NCBI GenBank assembly: GCA_934273135.1
Contig: CAKQSU010000063.1
Coordinates: 1-6,812 of the forward strand
Length of the DNA: 6,812 nt
Direction of reading: 5' to 3'
DNA from: an uncultured Clostridia bacterium
Lineage (GTDB): Bacteria; Bacillota; Clostridia; Christensenellales; Borkfalkiaceae
Below the pieces are notes generated by a model. The model saw only the letters and a program-made list of their open reading frames with translations. It ran no database searches and had not been told where the DNA came from. The first letter of the stretch is position 1; the number at the start of each line of letters is the position of its first letter. This document shows positions 1-6,004 of the stretch, piece by piece. The position numbers and the translations under genes are program-made.

Positions 1-540
1 CTCTATATCCGTGCCTACGGCAATGCCGTGAGCTATGCGCGTAACCTTTATGCCCAAGGGCTTGATGAGCCGAGCTAAGTACATTGCCGTCGCTTCGCCC
101 TCTACGTCCGGGTTAGTCGCAAGAATAACTTCCTTAGTTTCGCCCTCGCCGAGCCGCTTTAAAAGTTCCTTTATGCGAATGTCGTTAGGTCCGACCCCCT
201 CCATCGGGTTAATCGTGCCGTGCAGAACGTGATAAGTCCCTTCGAACTTATCCGCCTTTTCGAAAGCAAGCACGTCCTTAGGCTCTTTAACCACGCAAAT
301 AACTTCGGAAGAGCGATTTGAGCAGATGTCGCAGACGTTTTTATCGGTAAAGTTTCCGCAAACCGAGCAATAATGCACTTTGCTTTTTGCTTCGATTATT
401 GCTTCGGCAAACTTTTGCGCGTCCTCCTCGCTCATTTCGATTATCTTATAAGCGTAACGCTGAGCGGTTTTTGCGCCCACGCCGGGCAAACGGGAAAATT
501 GATTGATAAGCTTCCCGATAGGCTCAATAAAAGTTTTCAT
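1..540 (-). CDS. recR: Recombination protein RecR (3' end cut by the window edge)
   Basis: RecR works with RecO and RecF to load RecA on single-stranded gaps during recombinational DNA repair in the cytoplasm. The 180 visible residues carry the full family order. A helix-hairpin-helix lies around residues 9-30 ([10 protein letters not shown]). A four-cysteine zinc finger has C58, C61, C70 and C73. A Toprim domain follows, with E86 in VVKEPKD and the NPDVEGE motif at 143-149. The C-terminal Walker-B-like segment starts near [13 protein letters not shown]. RecR is usually about 200 residues, so roughly 20 are missing beyond the window; the frame is open to the edge and not broken. The ATG at 540-538 shares one base with the ybaB stop (TAATG), so translation is probably coupled to ybaB. 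A174 and T177 stand where many homologues have Pro and Gly, a mild variation. Identification is very secure. Confidence 0.96.
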   Translation of the reverse strand, partial: MKTFIEPIGKLINQFSRLPGVGAKTAQRYAYKIIEMSEEDAQKFAEAIIEAKSKVHYCSVCGNFTDKNVCDICSNRSSEVICVVKEPKDVLAFEKADKFEGTYHVLHGTINPMEGVGPNDIRIKELLKRLGEGETKEVILATNPDVEGEATAMYLARLIKPLGIKVTRIAHGIAVGTDIE

Positions 541-881
541 TAAAACATGCCGCCGCCCATTTTATTGAACGCGCCCATCTTTTCCTCGTACATTTCGTCG
601 GCTTTGGTCGCCGCGTCGTTGTAAGCGGCAATGATAAGGTCTTCGAGCATTTCCGCGTCGTCGGGGTCGATTACCGAAGAATCGATGTTGACGCTTTTTA
701 AAATCTTTTTGCCCGAAACGACAACCTTGACTGCGCCGCCGGCGGTCGCGCCTTCTATTTCCGCTTCTTCAAGTTCTTTTTGAGCTTTCTGAATGTCTTC
801 CTGCATTTTTTGAGCTTGCTTCATCAGCTGTTGCATTTGCCCGCCGCCGAATCCGCCGCCGAATCCTTTTCCGTAACCCAT
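540..881 (-). CDS. ybaB: YbaB/EbfC family nucleoid-associated protein
   Basis: This is a small DNA-binding protein of the YbaB/EbfC family (YaaK in Bacillus), a dimeric nucleoid-associated protein usually encoded between dnaX and recR. At 113 residues it has the usual length. A Gly/Met-rich N-terminus (residues 1-16, GFGGGFGGG) leads into a charged helix (about 16-46, [20 protein letters not shown]). Next come the beta strands around [17 protein letters not shown] (51-67), then the family-typical [19 protein letters not shown] (73-91), and a Gly/Met-rich tail. The ATG at 881 has a good ribosome binding site (CGGAG, about 8 bases upstream). A housekeeping-type promoter lies at 936-964, so ybaB-recR probably form their own transcription unit. 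The exact role of the family in recombination or nucleoid organisation is not settled. Identification rests on sequence pattern and the dnaX-ybaB-recR context. Confidence 0.95.
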   Translation of the reverse strand: MGYGKGFGGGFGGGQMQQLMKQAQKMQEDIQKAQKELEEAEIEGATAGGAVKVVVSGKKILKSVNIDSSVIDPDDAEMLEDLIIAAYNDAATKADEMYEEKMGAFNKMGGGMF

Positions 882-935
882 AAAATCACTCCGTTTTTTT
901 ATTTTCCCTTTCGGGACTTAACATGATACCGAAAT

Positions 936-964
936 ATTTTAACACATTTATTTTTATTTTACAA
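936..964 (-). promoter_or_regulatory. Probable sigma-A-type promoter of ybaB-recR with extended -10
   Basis: On the minus strand, TTGTAA (959-964) is followed by exactly 17 bp and then TAAAAT (936-941). The three bases before the -10 box are TGT, an extended -10 element. The spacer is AT-rich. Transcription would start near 929, giving a leader of about 48 bases before the ybaB ATG. The same hexamers and spacing occur upstream of mrnC, which supports the call. It lies directly downstream of the dnaX terminator, as expected for an independent unit. No transcript data are available here. Confidence 0.7.
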
Positions 965-1069
965 TCGTTTGAAAGCCTTTTTATCTTTATTTTTGCCCTT
1001 TCGAAAAATTTCATTTGCTTTTAACGGTTCAGGGCGCGGCAACGGACAAATCCTTTGTTGTCATACCTT

Positions 1070-1098
1070 ACAAAACGGAAGCCGAAAAGGGCTTCCGT
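1070..1098 (-). terminator. Intrinsic terminator downstream of dnaX
   Basis: A perfect 9-bp inverted repeat (ACGGAAGCC / GGCTTCCGT, arms 1075-1083 and 1090-1098) has a 6-base loop. On the minus strand it is followed at once by TTTTG, counting the last arm base. It lies about 90 bases past the dnaX stop, so it should end the mrnC-rlmB-sigH-dnaX transcript. On the plus strand the same hairpin is followed after five bases by six T, so it may also block antisense transcription. Confidence 0.8.
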
Positions 1099-1187
1099 CA
1101 AACTTTTTTATACGCGCTTATAGGCTCAATCATCAAAAAAACTACTCGATAATCGACTTATAGGCGGACTTTTGTTGCCGACAGCTT

Positions 1188-3110
1188 TTAATCTTCCTCC
1201 TCGATGGGTCCTAAAACTTCTTCGGCTTTCTTTACGTCGTCCTCAAAGCTTTCCTTTACTTCTTCGCCGTGATAAACGACAACTTTATAATCGCTCGTTT
1301 CAGATACGATATTTTGCAAAATCGCAAGGTTTTCCGGCTTTTTAATAAGGTTATATTCGTTGTCGCCCTCGGCGATTATACAAAGCTTATTGCCCTCCGT
1401 TTTCGCTTCGAGGTCCTGGCAAGCTATCCAGAGCATAATGTTTTTGTCCGCGCGGAGCCGCCTTACGACAGTGCCCCACATTCTCGCGCCGGATATAACT
1501 ATTTTGGGTTTTTCTTCGGCGGCTTTCTTGTCGAAAAGCGAAGTCTGCGTTTGCAAGTCCTCATCCTTTTTTGTTTCGGGCATTTCGGGAACTTGTATTT
1601 TACGTTCGTCTTTTCGCTCGGTTAAGGGCTTATCTTCACTTTTTGCCGCCGATTGTTTTATAGTATTAACCGCAGAAGAATTAAAGGGCAAATCCTCTTC
1701 CGGCGGTACGGCTCCGTAAAAATCGTCGTCTACGATTTTTACCGGCTTTTTAGTTGTTTCGGCGTTGATTTTCTCTGTTTCCGGCTTAACAATCGTTTCG
1801 GTGTTGATTTTCTCTGTTCTTACATCGTCTTTATACGGCTCTGTCGAACTTTTCCGCTCGTCAAAACGTTTAGCCGAAAGCACCTTTTCTTCGCCTTTAT
1901 CGACGTCCTTTTCTTCGGCTTTTGTTGATTTTTCTGCCTTTTCTACCGTAACCTTTACGCCCTCGGCGACGGCTTTTTCAAGTTTGGCGATACGGGCTAA
2001 AAGCGCGTCTATATTGTAATCTTGCTCGGGCATGCTCGCGCGCATCGCAGCGGCTTCAAAGACAACGCGCGGATGGGTCGAATATTTTAAATCGTTTTCC
2101 ACCCCCGCAAAAATTTCCGTTGCGCGGAGAATCCTATGCACGTCCGCAAGCTCGGCGTTCTTTTCTATAAGCGCAAATTCGCTTTCGGGGATAGATAATA
2201 TTTCGCGCGCGTTCTTGCACGTTTTGGCAACCATAACGTCGCGTAAGTGCGCAGAAACGTCCTTATTGAGTACACCCACGCCCTTGCCGAGGTCGATAAG
2301 TTCGTCTATGGTTTCGAGGACTTTGCCGCTTTCGCCCTTAAAAATATTTTCCACAAGTCGCGCGGTAACTCTGCTGTCGGACGCGCCTAAAACGGCGATA
2401 ACGTCGTTATAGGTCAACTTTTCGTTTGTATAAGACACGCAGAGGTCGGCAACGGAAAGCGCGTCTCTCACGCTTCCTTCGCCCGCGCGGGCTATCGCAA
2501 GAATGGCTTCGTCATCGTATTTTTTACCGAGTTCGTCAAAAATTCCAGAAATGAGCGCGGCTATCGTCTTGTCGGGTACGAGCCTGAAATCAAAGCGCAT
2601 GCAACGCGAAAGAATGGTCGCCGGCAGCTTGTGCGGCTCGGTTGTAGCAAGCACGAAAACGGCATGCTTGGGCGGTTCTTCAAGCGTTTTTAAAAGCGCG
2701 TTGAACGCTTCCGTCGTGAGCATATGAACTTCGTCTATAATGTAAACCTTATACCTTGCCGAAACGGGCGGATACTGCACTTTATCCCTGATTTCACGGA
2801 TATTTTCGACTTTATTGTTGGAAGCCGCGTCTATTTCGAGAATATCGAGATTAGCGGGGTCTGAAAGTGCTTTACACACTTCGCACTCGCCGCACGGCGA
2901 ACCGTTGACGGGATGCAAACAGTTTATCGCCCGCGCAAAAATCTTGGCGGCGGAAGTTTTTCCCGTCCCTCTTGCGCCGCAAAACAGGTACGCATGCCCT
3001 ATCCTGTCGGAATTTATCTGATTGACGAGCGTTTGAACGACATGTTCCTGCCCGACCATTTTATCGAATGTTGACGGTCTGAACCGCCTGTATATGGCTA
3101 AATACGACAT
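1188..3110 (-). CDS. dnaX: DNA polymerase III subunit tau (clamp loader, DnaX)
   Basis: DnaX is the ATPase subunit of the clamp loader that places the sliding clamp on primed DNA and links the replicative polymerases. The 640-residue product has all AAA+ hallmarks. Walker A is GARGTGKTS (45-53). The zinc-binding cysteines are C64, C73, C76 and C79. Walker B is YIIDEVHM (123-130, D126 E127). Sensor 1 is LATTE (154-158) and the SRC arginine finger is R169. The collar domain extends to about residue 370. A charged, Lys/Glu-rich, probably disordered linker (about 385-535) follows and includes a 13-residue tandem repeat. A tau-like C-terminal domain begins near 538 (VISGARMWG). The ATG at 3110 has a strong AAAGGAGG site, and only 25 bp separate it from the sigH stop, indicating co-transcription. 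I see no canonical A-AAA-AAG slippery site for a shorter gamma form. Identification is certain; the linker sequence is lineage-specific. Confidence 0.97.
   Translation of the reverse strand: MSYLAIYRRFRPSTFDKMVGQEHVVQTLVNQINSDRIGHAYLFCGARGTGKTSAAKIFARAINCLHPVNGSPCGECEVCKALSDPANLDILEIDAASNNKVENIREIRDKVQYPPVSARYKVYIIDEVHMLTTEAFNALLKTLEEPPKHAVFVLATTEPHKLPATILSRCMRFDFRLVPDKTIAALISGIFDELGKKYDDEAILAIARAGEGSVRDALSVADLCVSYTNEKLTYNDVIAVLGASDSRVTARLVENIFKGESGKVLETIDELIDLGKGVGVLNKDVSAHLRDVMVAKTCKNAREILSIPESEFALIEKNAELADVHRILRATEIFAGVENDLKYSTHPRVVFEAAAMRASMPEQDYNIDALLARIAKLEKAVAEGVKVTVEKAEKSTKAEEKDVDKGEEKVLSAKRFDERKSSTEPYKDDVRTEKINTETIVKPETEKINAETTKKPVKIVDDDFYGAVPPEEDLPFNSSAVNTIKQSAAKSEDKPLTERKDERKIQVPEMPETKKDEDLQTQTSLFDKKAAEEKPKIVISGARMWGTVVRRLRADKNIMLWIACQDLEAKTEGNKLCIIAEGDNEYNLIKKPENLAILQNIVSETSDYKVVVYHGEEVKESFEDDVKKAEEVLGPIEEED
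1756..1819 (-). repeat. 39-bp-period tandem repeat within the dnaX linker
   Basis: Two near-identical 24-bp blocks (1756-1779 and 1795-1818) differ at one base and are spaced with a period of 39 bp, exactly 13 codons. They encode TEKINTETIVKPE (residues 432-444) and TEKINAETTKKPV (445-457) in the disordered linker. A recent in-frame duplication is the simplest explanation, because the conservation is at the DNA level and not only in the protein. Confidence 0.8.
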
Positions 3111-3135
3111 ATTCGCCTCCTTTCGCTTACGTTTT

Positions 3136-3705
3136 TCACGGCAAAAGCACTTTTTCTTTTTTTCGTTTAATGCGCGTTATCGCGTTGTCAACCTGTTTGG
3201 GCGTAAGCTCTAAAAGCTTAGCTATTTCCGTATACGAATACCCTTCCAAAAAGAGGTTGAAAACCTGTTTTTCGCCCTTTGAAAGCACGGACGACATTAA
3301 CCTCTTCTTTTCTTCGAACTCCTCGTCGCTTATCATTTTGTCGAGCGGGTCGGGAACGGCGGACGGCTTGTCCGCATAATATTCTATCGAAACGGCGTCG
3401 TTTAAGGCGTGCTGTTTTAGGGCTAAGCTTTTTTTTACGGCGTTGTCTACCGTCGAAAGCACGCAAAGCCGCATAAACGAAACGAAGCTCCCTTTGTCCT
3501 TATCGAAGCTTTGTGCAGCCTTCATGAACCCCATGTATCCGTACTGTTTTACGTCCTCTTCGTTGCCGTCGATTAAGTACCGCCGGCGGCATATCCCGTC
3601 TATTTCCTTGCGGTGTTTTTCCAAAAGAAAGGTGAAAGCGCGCTCGTCCCCGCCACGGTACATATCGACGAGTTTTTCGTCGGTTAAAGCCTTAAAATCA
3701 ATCAT
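3136..3705 (-). CDS. sigH: Sigma-70 family RNA polymerase sigma factor, SigH-like
   Basis: This is an alternative sigma factor that directs RNA polymerase to specific promoters. Sigma-H in Bacillus and Clostridium controls the switch to sporulation and, in some species, competence. The 189-residue protein has a region 2 at about 20-95 (EEDVKQYGYMGFMKAAQSFD, 49-68) and a region 4 helix-turn-helix at about 145-183 (EGYSYTEIAKLLEL, 154-167; KQVDNAITRIKRK, 170-182). The latter closely follows the B. subtilis SigH pattern (SYQEIS...KSIDNALQRVKRK, from memory). It is somewhat shorter than the 218-residue Bacillus protein. The position after mrnC-rlmB matches the Firmicutes sigH locus. An oddity is Y55 in region 2.2, where the family normally has the acidic residue of QEG. 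The ATG at 3705 has an AAGGGG site. Another SigH/ECF-like regulatory role is possible, and nothing here proves sporulation. Confidence 0.8.
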   Translation of the reverse strand: MIDFKALTDEKLVDMYRGGDERAFTFLLEKHRKEIDGICRRRYLIDGNEEDVKQYGYMGFMKAAQSFDKDKGSFVSFMRLCVLSTVDNAVKKSLALKQHALNDAVSIEYYADKPSAVPDPLDKMISDEEFEEKKRLMSSVLSKGEKQVFNLFLEGYSYTEIAKLLELTPKQVDNAITRIKRKKEKVLLP

Positions 3706-3774
3706 TTTCTTTTTCCCCTTTTTGTCGTTTGTTGTGGATTTTCATAAAAAGCGGGGCTATAAGTTCGTTATCGC

Positions 3775-4506
3775 TTACTTTTTACTTTTTGCCGTGCGCT
3801 GGCGAACGCTTTCAAAAAGTGCGATTCCGGCGGCAACAGACGCGTTGAGAGAGTTGATTTTTCCGAACATCGGGATAGTGACAACCCCGTCGCAAATCTT
3901 TTTGGTGAGCGCGTTTACGCCCGTGTCCTCACCGCCGACGACTATCGCTATCGCGCCCGTAAGGTTAGTTTCGTAAATGTTTTCGCCGCCGAGTTCCAAT
4001 GCGTAAGCAAAGATATTCGCCGCTTTTATCTTTTCGAGACAAGTGTTTATGTTTGTGACTTTTGCAATCTTGACATGGTTTGCGCTACCCTCGGAAATTC
4101 TCATAACAACGTCCGTTACGGTCGCGCTTCTGTGCTTGCCGATAATAATCCCGGCAACGCCGCCGCATTCGCCTACCCTTATGATAGAACCCAAGTTATG
4201 CGGGTCTTCGATTCCGTCGAGAACGAGTATAACCGAGCCGTTTTTAGAAGCGTCATCGATTATGTCCTCTTCGTCGCAGTAAGAAAAATCGCTCAAAAAC
4301 GCGATAAAACCCTGATGTTTTTTTGTTGTGGAAAGCTTATCGAGTACGGACTTGTCCGCAAACGAAAACTTAATTCCGCATTCCTTTATTTCGCTTACGA
4401 GCTTTCTCGACTCCGCATCCCTAAGCCCGTTCTGCACAAGCACTTTATCGACCGTTTTTGCGGAAGCGACGGCTTCCCTTACGGCGTTTTTTCCTTCAAC
4501 GTTCAT
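3775..4506 (-). CDS. rlmB: 23S rRNA (guanosine-2'-O-)-methyltransferase RlmB (TrmH family)
   Basis: This SPOUT-fold methyltransferase transfers a methyl group from S-adenosylmethionine to the 2'-O of a guanosine in the 23S rRNA peptidyl-transferase region (G2251 in E. coli). At 243 residues it has full family length. The N-terminal substrate-binding domain starts with the typical EGKNAVREAV (4-13). The SPOUT domain shows motif 1, DGIEDPHNLGSIIR (97-110, with N104 and R110). Motif 2 is VVGGEDTGV (189-197, E193). Motif 3 is IPMFGKINSLNASVAAGIAL (211-230, S219 and N221). The spacing of these residues equals that of the known conserved residues in E. coli RlmB. The start codon overlaps the mrnC stop (ATGA), so the two 23S-rRNA-acting genes are probably translationally coupled. 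A 69-bp gap without a visible terminator leads to sigH. In Bacillus that place holds rae1 (yacP), which is absent here. Confidence 0.93.
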   Translation of the reverse strand: MNVEGKNAVREAVASAKTVDKVLVQNGLRDAESRKLVSEIKECGIKFSFADKSVLDKLSTTKKHQGFIAFLSDFSYCDEEDIIDDASKNGSVILVLDGIEDPHNLGSIIRVGECGGVAGIIIGKHRSATVTDVVMRISEGSANHVKIAKVTNINTCLEKIKAANIFAYALELGGENIYETNLTGAIAIVVGGEDTGVNALTKKICDGVVTIPMFGKINSLNASVAAGIALFESVRQRTAKSKK

Positions 4507-4916
4507 GTGTTTACCTCATCTTCTAAGTTAGTTTCTTCGGCAAAAATCTCTTTAAGCCGCTCGATATTCCCCGTTAAGTACAAAAACCCGACCAAAGCTT
4601 CAAAGCCGGTGGATTTGTTGTATTCCGAGACCGTCGAATGTTTTGCTCTCGACGGTTTTTTTGCATTTCTGCCACGCCGAAAAACGTCCGCTTCATCTTC
4701 GGTGAGTTTGGGCAAAACCTTGTCTATAAGCTTTGCTTGCGCGCTCGCCCGAACGATTTTGGACGTCATTTCCGAAAGTTCCCCGCTCTTTTTGTCGGTA
4801 TGCGTCGTGTACGTTTCCCGAACGAAAAGAGAATACACGGCGTCGCCTACGAAAGCAAGCGTAACGGGGCTTATCGTCTTTGCCTTTTCAATTGTTATGT
4901 TTTCGCAGAAAAGCAA
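4503..4916 (-). CDS. mrnC: Mini-ribonuclease III (MrnC)
   Basis: Mini-III is a dimeric RNase III-type nuclease without a double-stranded-RNA-binding domain. In Firmicutes it trims the ends of 23S rRNA precursors. The 137-residue protein matches the usual length of about 130-145. It shows AFVGDAVYSLFVRE (21-34) with the catalytic aspartate D25, RRGRNAK (80-86), and the second catalytic segment STGFEALVGFLYLTGN (102-117) with E106. The start is TTG at 4916-4914. It is chosen because there is no in-frame ATG before residue 50, an in-frame stop lies a short way upstream, and a GGCGGAG ribosome binding site sits six bases before it. The N-terminus obtained then aligns with known family members. 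A housekeeping-type promoter lies immediately upstream (4947-4975). This appears to be the first gene of the mrnC-rlmB-sigH-dnaX unit. Confidence 0.93.
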   Translation of the reverse strand: MLFCENITIEKAKTISPVTLAFVGDAVYSLFVRETYTTHTDKKSGELSEMTSKIVRASAQAKLIDKVLPKLTEDEADVFRRGRNAKKPSRAKHSTVSEYNKSTGFEALVGFLYLTGNIERLKEIFAEETNLEDEVNT

Positions 4917-4946
4917 TTTAAGCTCCGCCTTTTTAAACTTTATTAC

Positions 4947-4975
4947 ATTTTACCACACTTTACCCGTTTTTACAA
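4947..4975 (-). promoter_or_regulatory. Probable sigma-A-type promoter of the mrnC-rlmB-sigH-dnaX operon
   Basis: On the minus strand, TTGTAA (4970-4975), a 17-bp spacer, and TAAAAT (4947-4952) line up, with TGG just before the -10 box (extended -10). The predicted start near 4940 gives a very short leader of about 24 bases to the TTG start of mrnC. The hexamers and spacing are identical to those of the ybaB promoter. No terminator is visible between the amidase stop (5032) and this promoter, so read-through from the amidase gene is possible. Confidence 0.7.
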
Positions 4976-5031
4976 TTGTTTTGACTTTAATTCCGCTTAT
5001 TATTTTAAAGGATTGGTAGGCTTGCCGATTT

Positions 5032-5718
5032 TCAACCGCTTACGTGCGAAAAATAATCGACGACGCCGCAAAAAACGGCATACGCAAGTTCGTTGCGATA
5101 CCCTTCGTCAAGAAGCAGTTTTTCGTCCTCTATATTAGACAAAAAACCGCATTCGCAAATGATTGACGGCACGGTGTTGTTGTTTAGAACGTAATAATCG
5201 CCCCGTAGCGCAGAACATTCGCGCGGAGCCTCCTTCATATCGTTTAAGCTCTTTTGTACGCTCTCGGCTAATTTTTGGCTTCTTTCGTCGTCTATTTTGT
5301 AAAAAACCTGCGCGCCGCGGCGGCCACCGTCCGAATACTTATTCATATGAATCGAAATGAACAAGTCCGCATTGCACTTTTCGGCGACTTCTACGCGCAT
5401 TTTAAGGTCCTTTTCCTTAAACCCTCTGCCCGTGCCGCCGTAAAGGCTTGCGGGGGTAGTGCGCGTCATAACAACCGTCATTCCGCCCGCTTCCAACTTT
5501 TCCTTTAACGCTTTTGCTACTTCTAAGTTAATATCCGACTCTTTTACTCCCGTATTAACGCCCGTAACGCCGCCGTCTATTCCGCCATGCCCCGCGTCGA
5601 TAACAACGAGAACGGAATCTTTCTTTTTTGCGCCGGCGGCGGGCTTTGTAGCCGCTCCGCCTATAAACACCGATAAAAATACGCTGAAAATAAGAATAAT
5701 CACGCCGCTTAATTTCAT
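5032..5718 (-). CDS. cwlD: N-acetylmuramoyl-L-alanine amidase, CwlD-like (Amidase_3)
   Basis: This is a zinc amidase that cuts the bond between N-acetylmuramic acid and the L-alanine of the stem peptide in peptidoglycan. In spore formers CwlD does this in the spore cortex as a step toward muramic lactam. The 228 residues start with a hydrophobic signal or membrane anchor (about 4-23), so the enzyme acts outside the membrane. The single Amidase_3 domain carries zinc ligands H44 (DAGHGG), E60 (KESDINLEVA) and H124 (ISIHMN), and the catalytic E189 in CECGFLSN. Length, lack of extra binding domains, and the GRGFKEKDLKMRVEVAEK stretch (97-114) resemble B. subtilis CwlD. A general housekeeping amidase cannot be excluded, so the enzyme class is firm but the symbol is tentative. 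The ATG at 5718 has a strong GAGGAGG site six bases upstream. The upstream region is rich in palindromes, including paired DnaA boxes. Confidence 0.88.
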   Translation of the reverse strand: MKLSGVIILIFSVFLSVFIGGAATKPAAGAKKKDSVLVVIDAGHGGIDGGVTGVNTGVKESDINLEVAKALKEKLEAGGMTVVMTRTTPASLYGGTGRGFKEKDLKMRVEVAEKCNADLFISIHMNKYSDGGRRGAQVFYKIDDERSQKLAESVQKSLNDMKEAPRECSALRGDYYVLNNNTVPSIICECGFLSNIEDEKLLLDEGYRNELAYAVFCGVVDYFSHVSG

Positions 5719-5798
5719 CTTTACCCTCCTCTTTCAAGCAATTTACAACTTAGCTTCAAAACTAACAGTCGCGCTCTTTTTTTGTTGAAAAATCGCTC

Positions 5799-5834
5799 AA
5801 ATTGTGGATAACTTAACCGAGTTATCCACAATTT
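5799..5834. promoter_or_regulatory. Inverted pair of consensus DnaA boxes
   Basis: TTATCCACA, the consensus 9-mer for the replication initiator DnaA, occurs on the plus strand at 5822-5830 and on the minus strand at 5803-5811. The two boxes sit in a perfect 15-bp inverted repeat (arms 5799-5813 and 5820-5834) around a 6-base centre. The match is direct; binding is inferred. Only two boxes are present and there is no adjacent dnaA or dnaN, so this is more likely a regulatory or titration site than a full origin. In RNA it would form a strong hairpin, but no U-run follows on either strand. Confidence 0.7.
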
Positions 5835-5840
5835 AACCGT

Positions 5841-5869
5841 ATTTTATGCGATAAAATGCCCGATTATGA
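5841..5869 (-). promoter_or_regulatory. Possible sigma-E-like promoter of the amidase gene, overlapping a 17-bp palindrome
   Basis: On the minus strand, TCATAAT (5863-5869), 14 bp, and CATAAAAT (5841-5848) each differ by one base from the sporulation sigma-E elements as I recall them (ATATT core and CATACAAT). The -10 lies in a perfect palindrome (ATTTTAT / ATAAAAT, 5841-5857, 3-base centre) that could be an operator. The predicted start near 5833 would put the DnaA-box hairpin at the very 5' end of the transcript. The sites are short and AT-rich, so chance is a real alternative. Confidence 0.35.
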
Positions 5870-5920
5870 TAAAACCCGTCCGAAATTTTTATGCCGAGTG
5901 TCGGCTTTCGTAAGCCATTC

Positions 5921-5953
5921 TTAATTTGTGTCACCGCCGGTGACACAAATTAA
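5921..5953. repeat. 33-bp perfect palindrome (15-bp arms)
   Basis: The arms TTAATTTGTGTCACC (5921-5935) and GGTGACACAAATTAA (5939-5953) are perfectly complementary around GCC. Neither strand has a following T-run, and a full intrinsic terminator for the isomerase gene already lies 20 bp upstream in the transcription direction, so a terminator role is unlikely. An operator for a dimeric regulator, or a copy of a dispersed palindromic repeat, are the alternatives. One copy only is seen in this window. Confidence 0.75.
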
Positions 5954-5973
5954 AACACCCATATAGCGCATAC

Positions 5974-6004
5974 AAAAACGCCACGGGGAAAACCTTCGCG
6001 GCGT
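5974..6004 (-). terminator. Intrinsic terminator of the isomerase gene
   Basis: On the minus strand ACGCCGCG (5997-6004) pairs with CGTGGCGT (5978-5985) over 8 bp including one G-U. The stem can continue over a short bulge with AAGG/CCCC around a TTTT loop, and is followed by TTTT then G. It begins about 35 bases after the isomerase stop codon at 6039, the expected place for transcription termination. Confidence 0.8.

Larger units (their letters stand above)
882..1187. other. Intergenic region between dnaX and ybaB
   Basis: This 306-bp gap holds no credible gene. Going in the direction of transcription, it contains a short dnaX trailer, an intrinsic terminator (about 1070-1098), about 100 bp of AT-rich sequence, an extended -10 promoter (936-964), and a short ybaB leader. 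The leader contains a 4-bp stem (TCCC/GGGA) capped by a GAAA tetraloop at 905-916, just upstream of the ybaB ribosome binding site. It is too small to call a riboswitch. A 9-bp direct repeat (CTTATAGGC) at 1117-1125 and 1157-1165 has no known meaning. The small plus-strand reading frame at 969-1163 spans the terminator and shows no recognisable protein features. Confidence 0.7.

Noticed and set aside
1..540. A truncated recR pseudogene
   Set aside because: The frame is intact up to the window edge and all visible motifs are present. The missing end is due to the window boundary.
1117..1165. The 9-bp direct repeat CTTATAGGC with 40-bp spacing after dnaX
   Set aside because: It is too short to interpret, shows no symmetry, and sits in an untranslated trailer.
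2515..2530. A programmed frameshift site in dnaX (run of A on the coding strand)
   Set aside because: The A-run is GGT-AAA-AAA-TAC in frame, not the A-AAA-AAG type. It lies inside the AAA+ domain, well before the usual gamma end point, with no stop-producing context noted.
3733..3741. A third DnaA box in the rlmB-sigH gap (TGTGGATTT)
   Set aside because: It has two mismatches to the consensus and no partner site, so it is within chance expectation.
4075..5019. A long plus-strand reading frame of 314 codons
   Set aside because: It lies antisense to rlmB and mrnC, which have full family motifs. Its predicted protein has no recognisable pattern and it crosses the mrnC promoter. It is a shadow frame.
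4976..5031. A terminator after the amidase gene
   Set aside because: Only weak, AT-rich or mismatched stems are possible and no T-run follows, so read-through toward mrnC cannot be excluded.
5799..5834. A chromosomal replication origin at the DnaA-box pair
   Set aside because: Only two consensus boxes are present, without a box cluster or adjacent dnaA, dnaN or gidA-type genes. A regulatory or titration site fits better.
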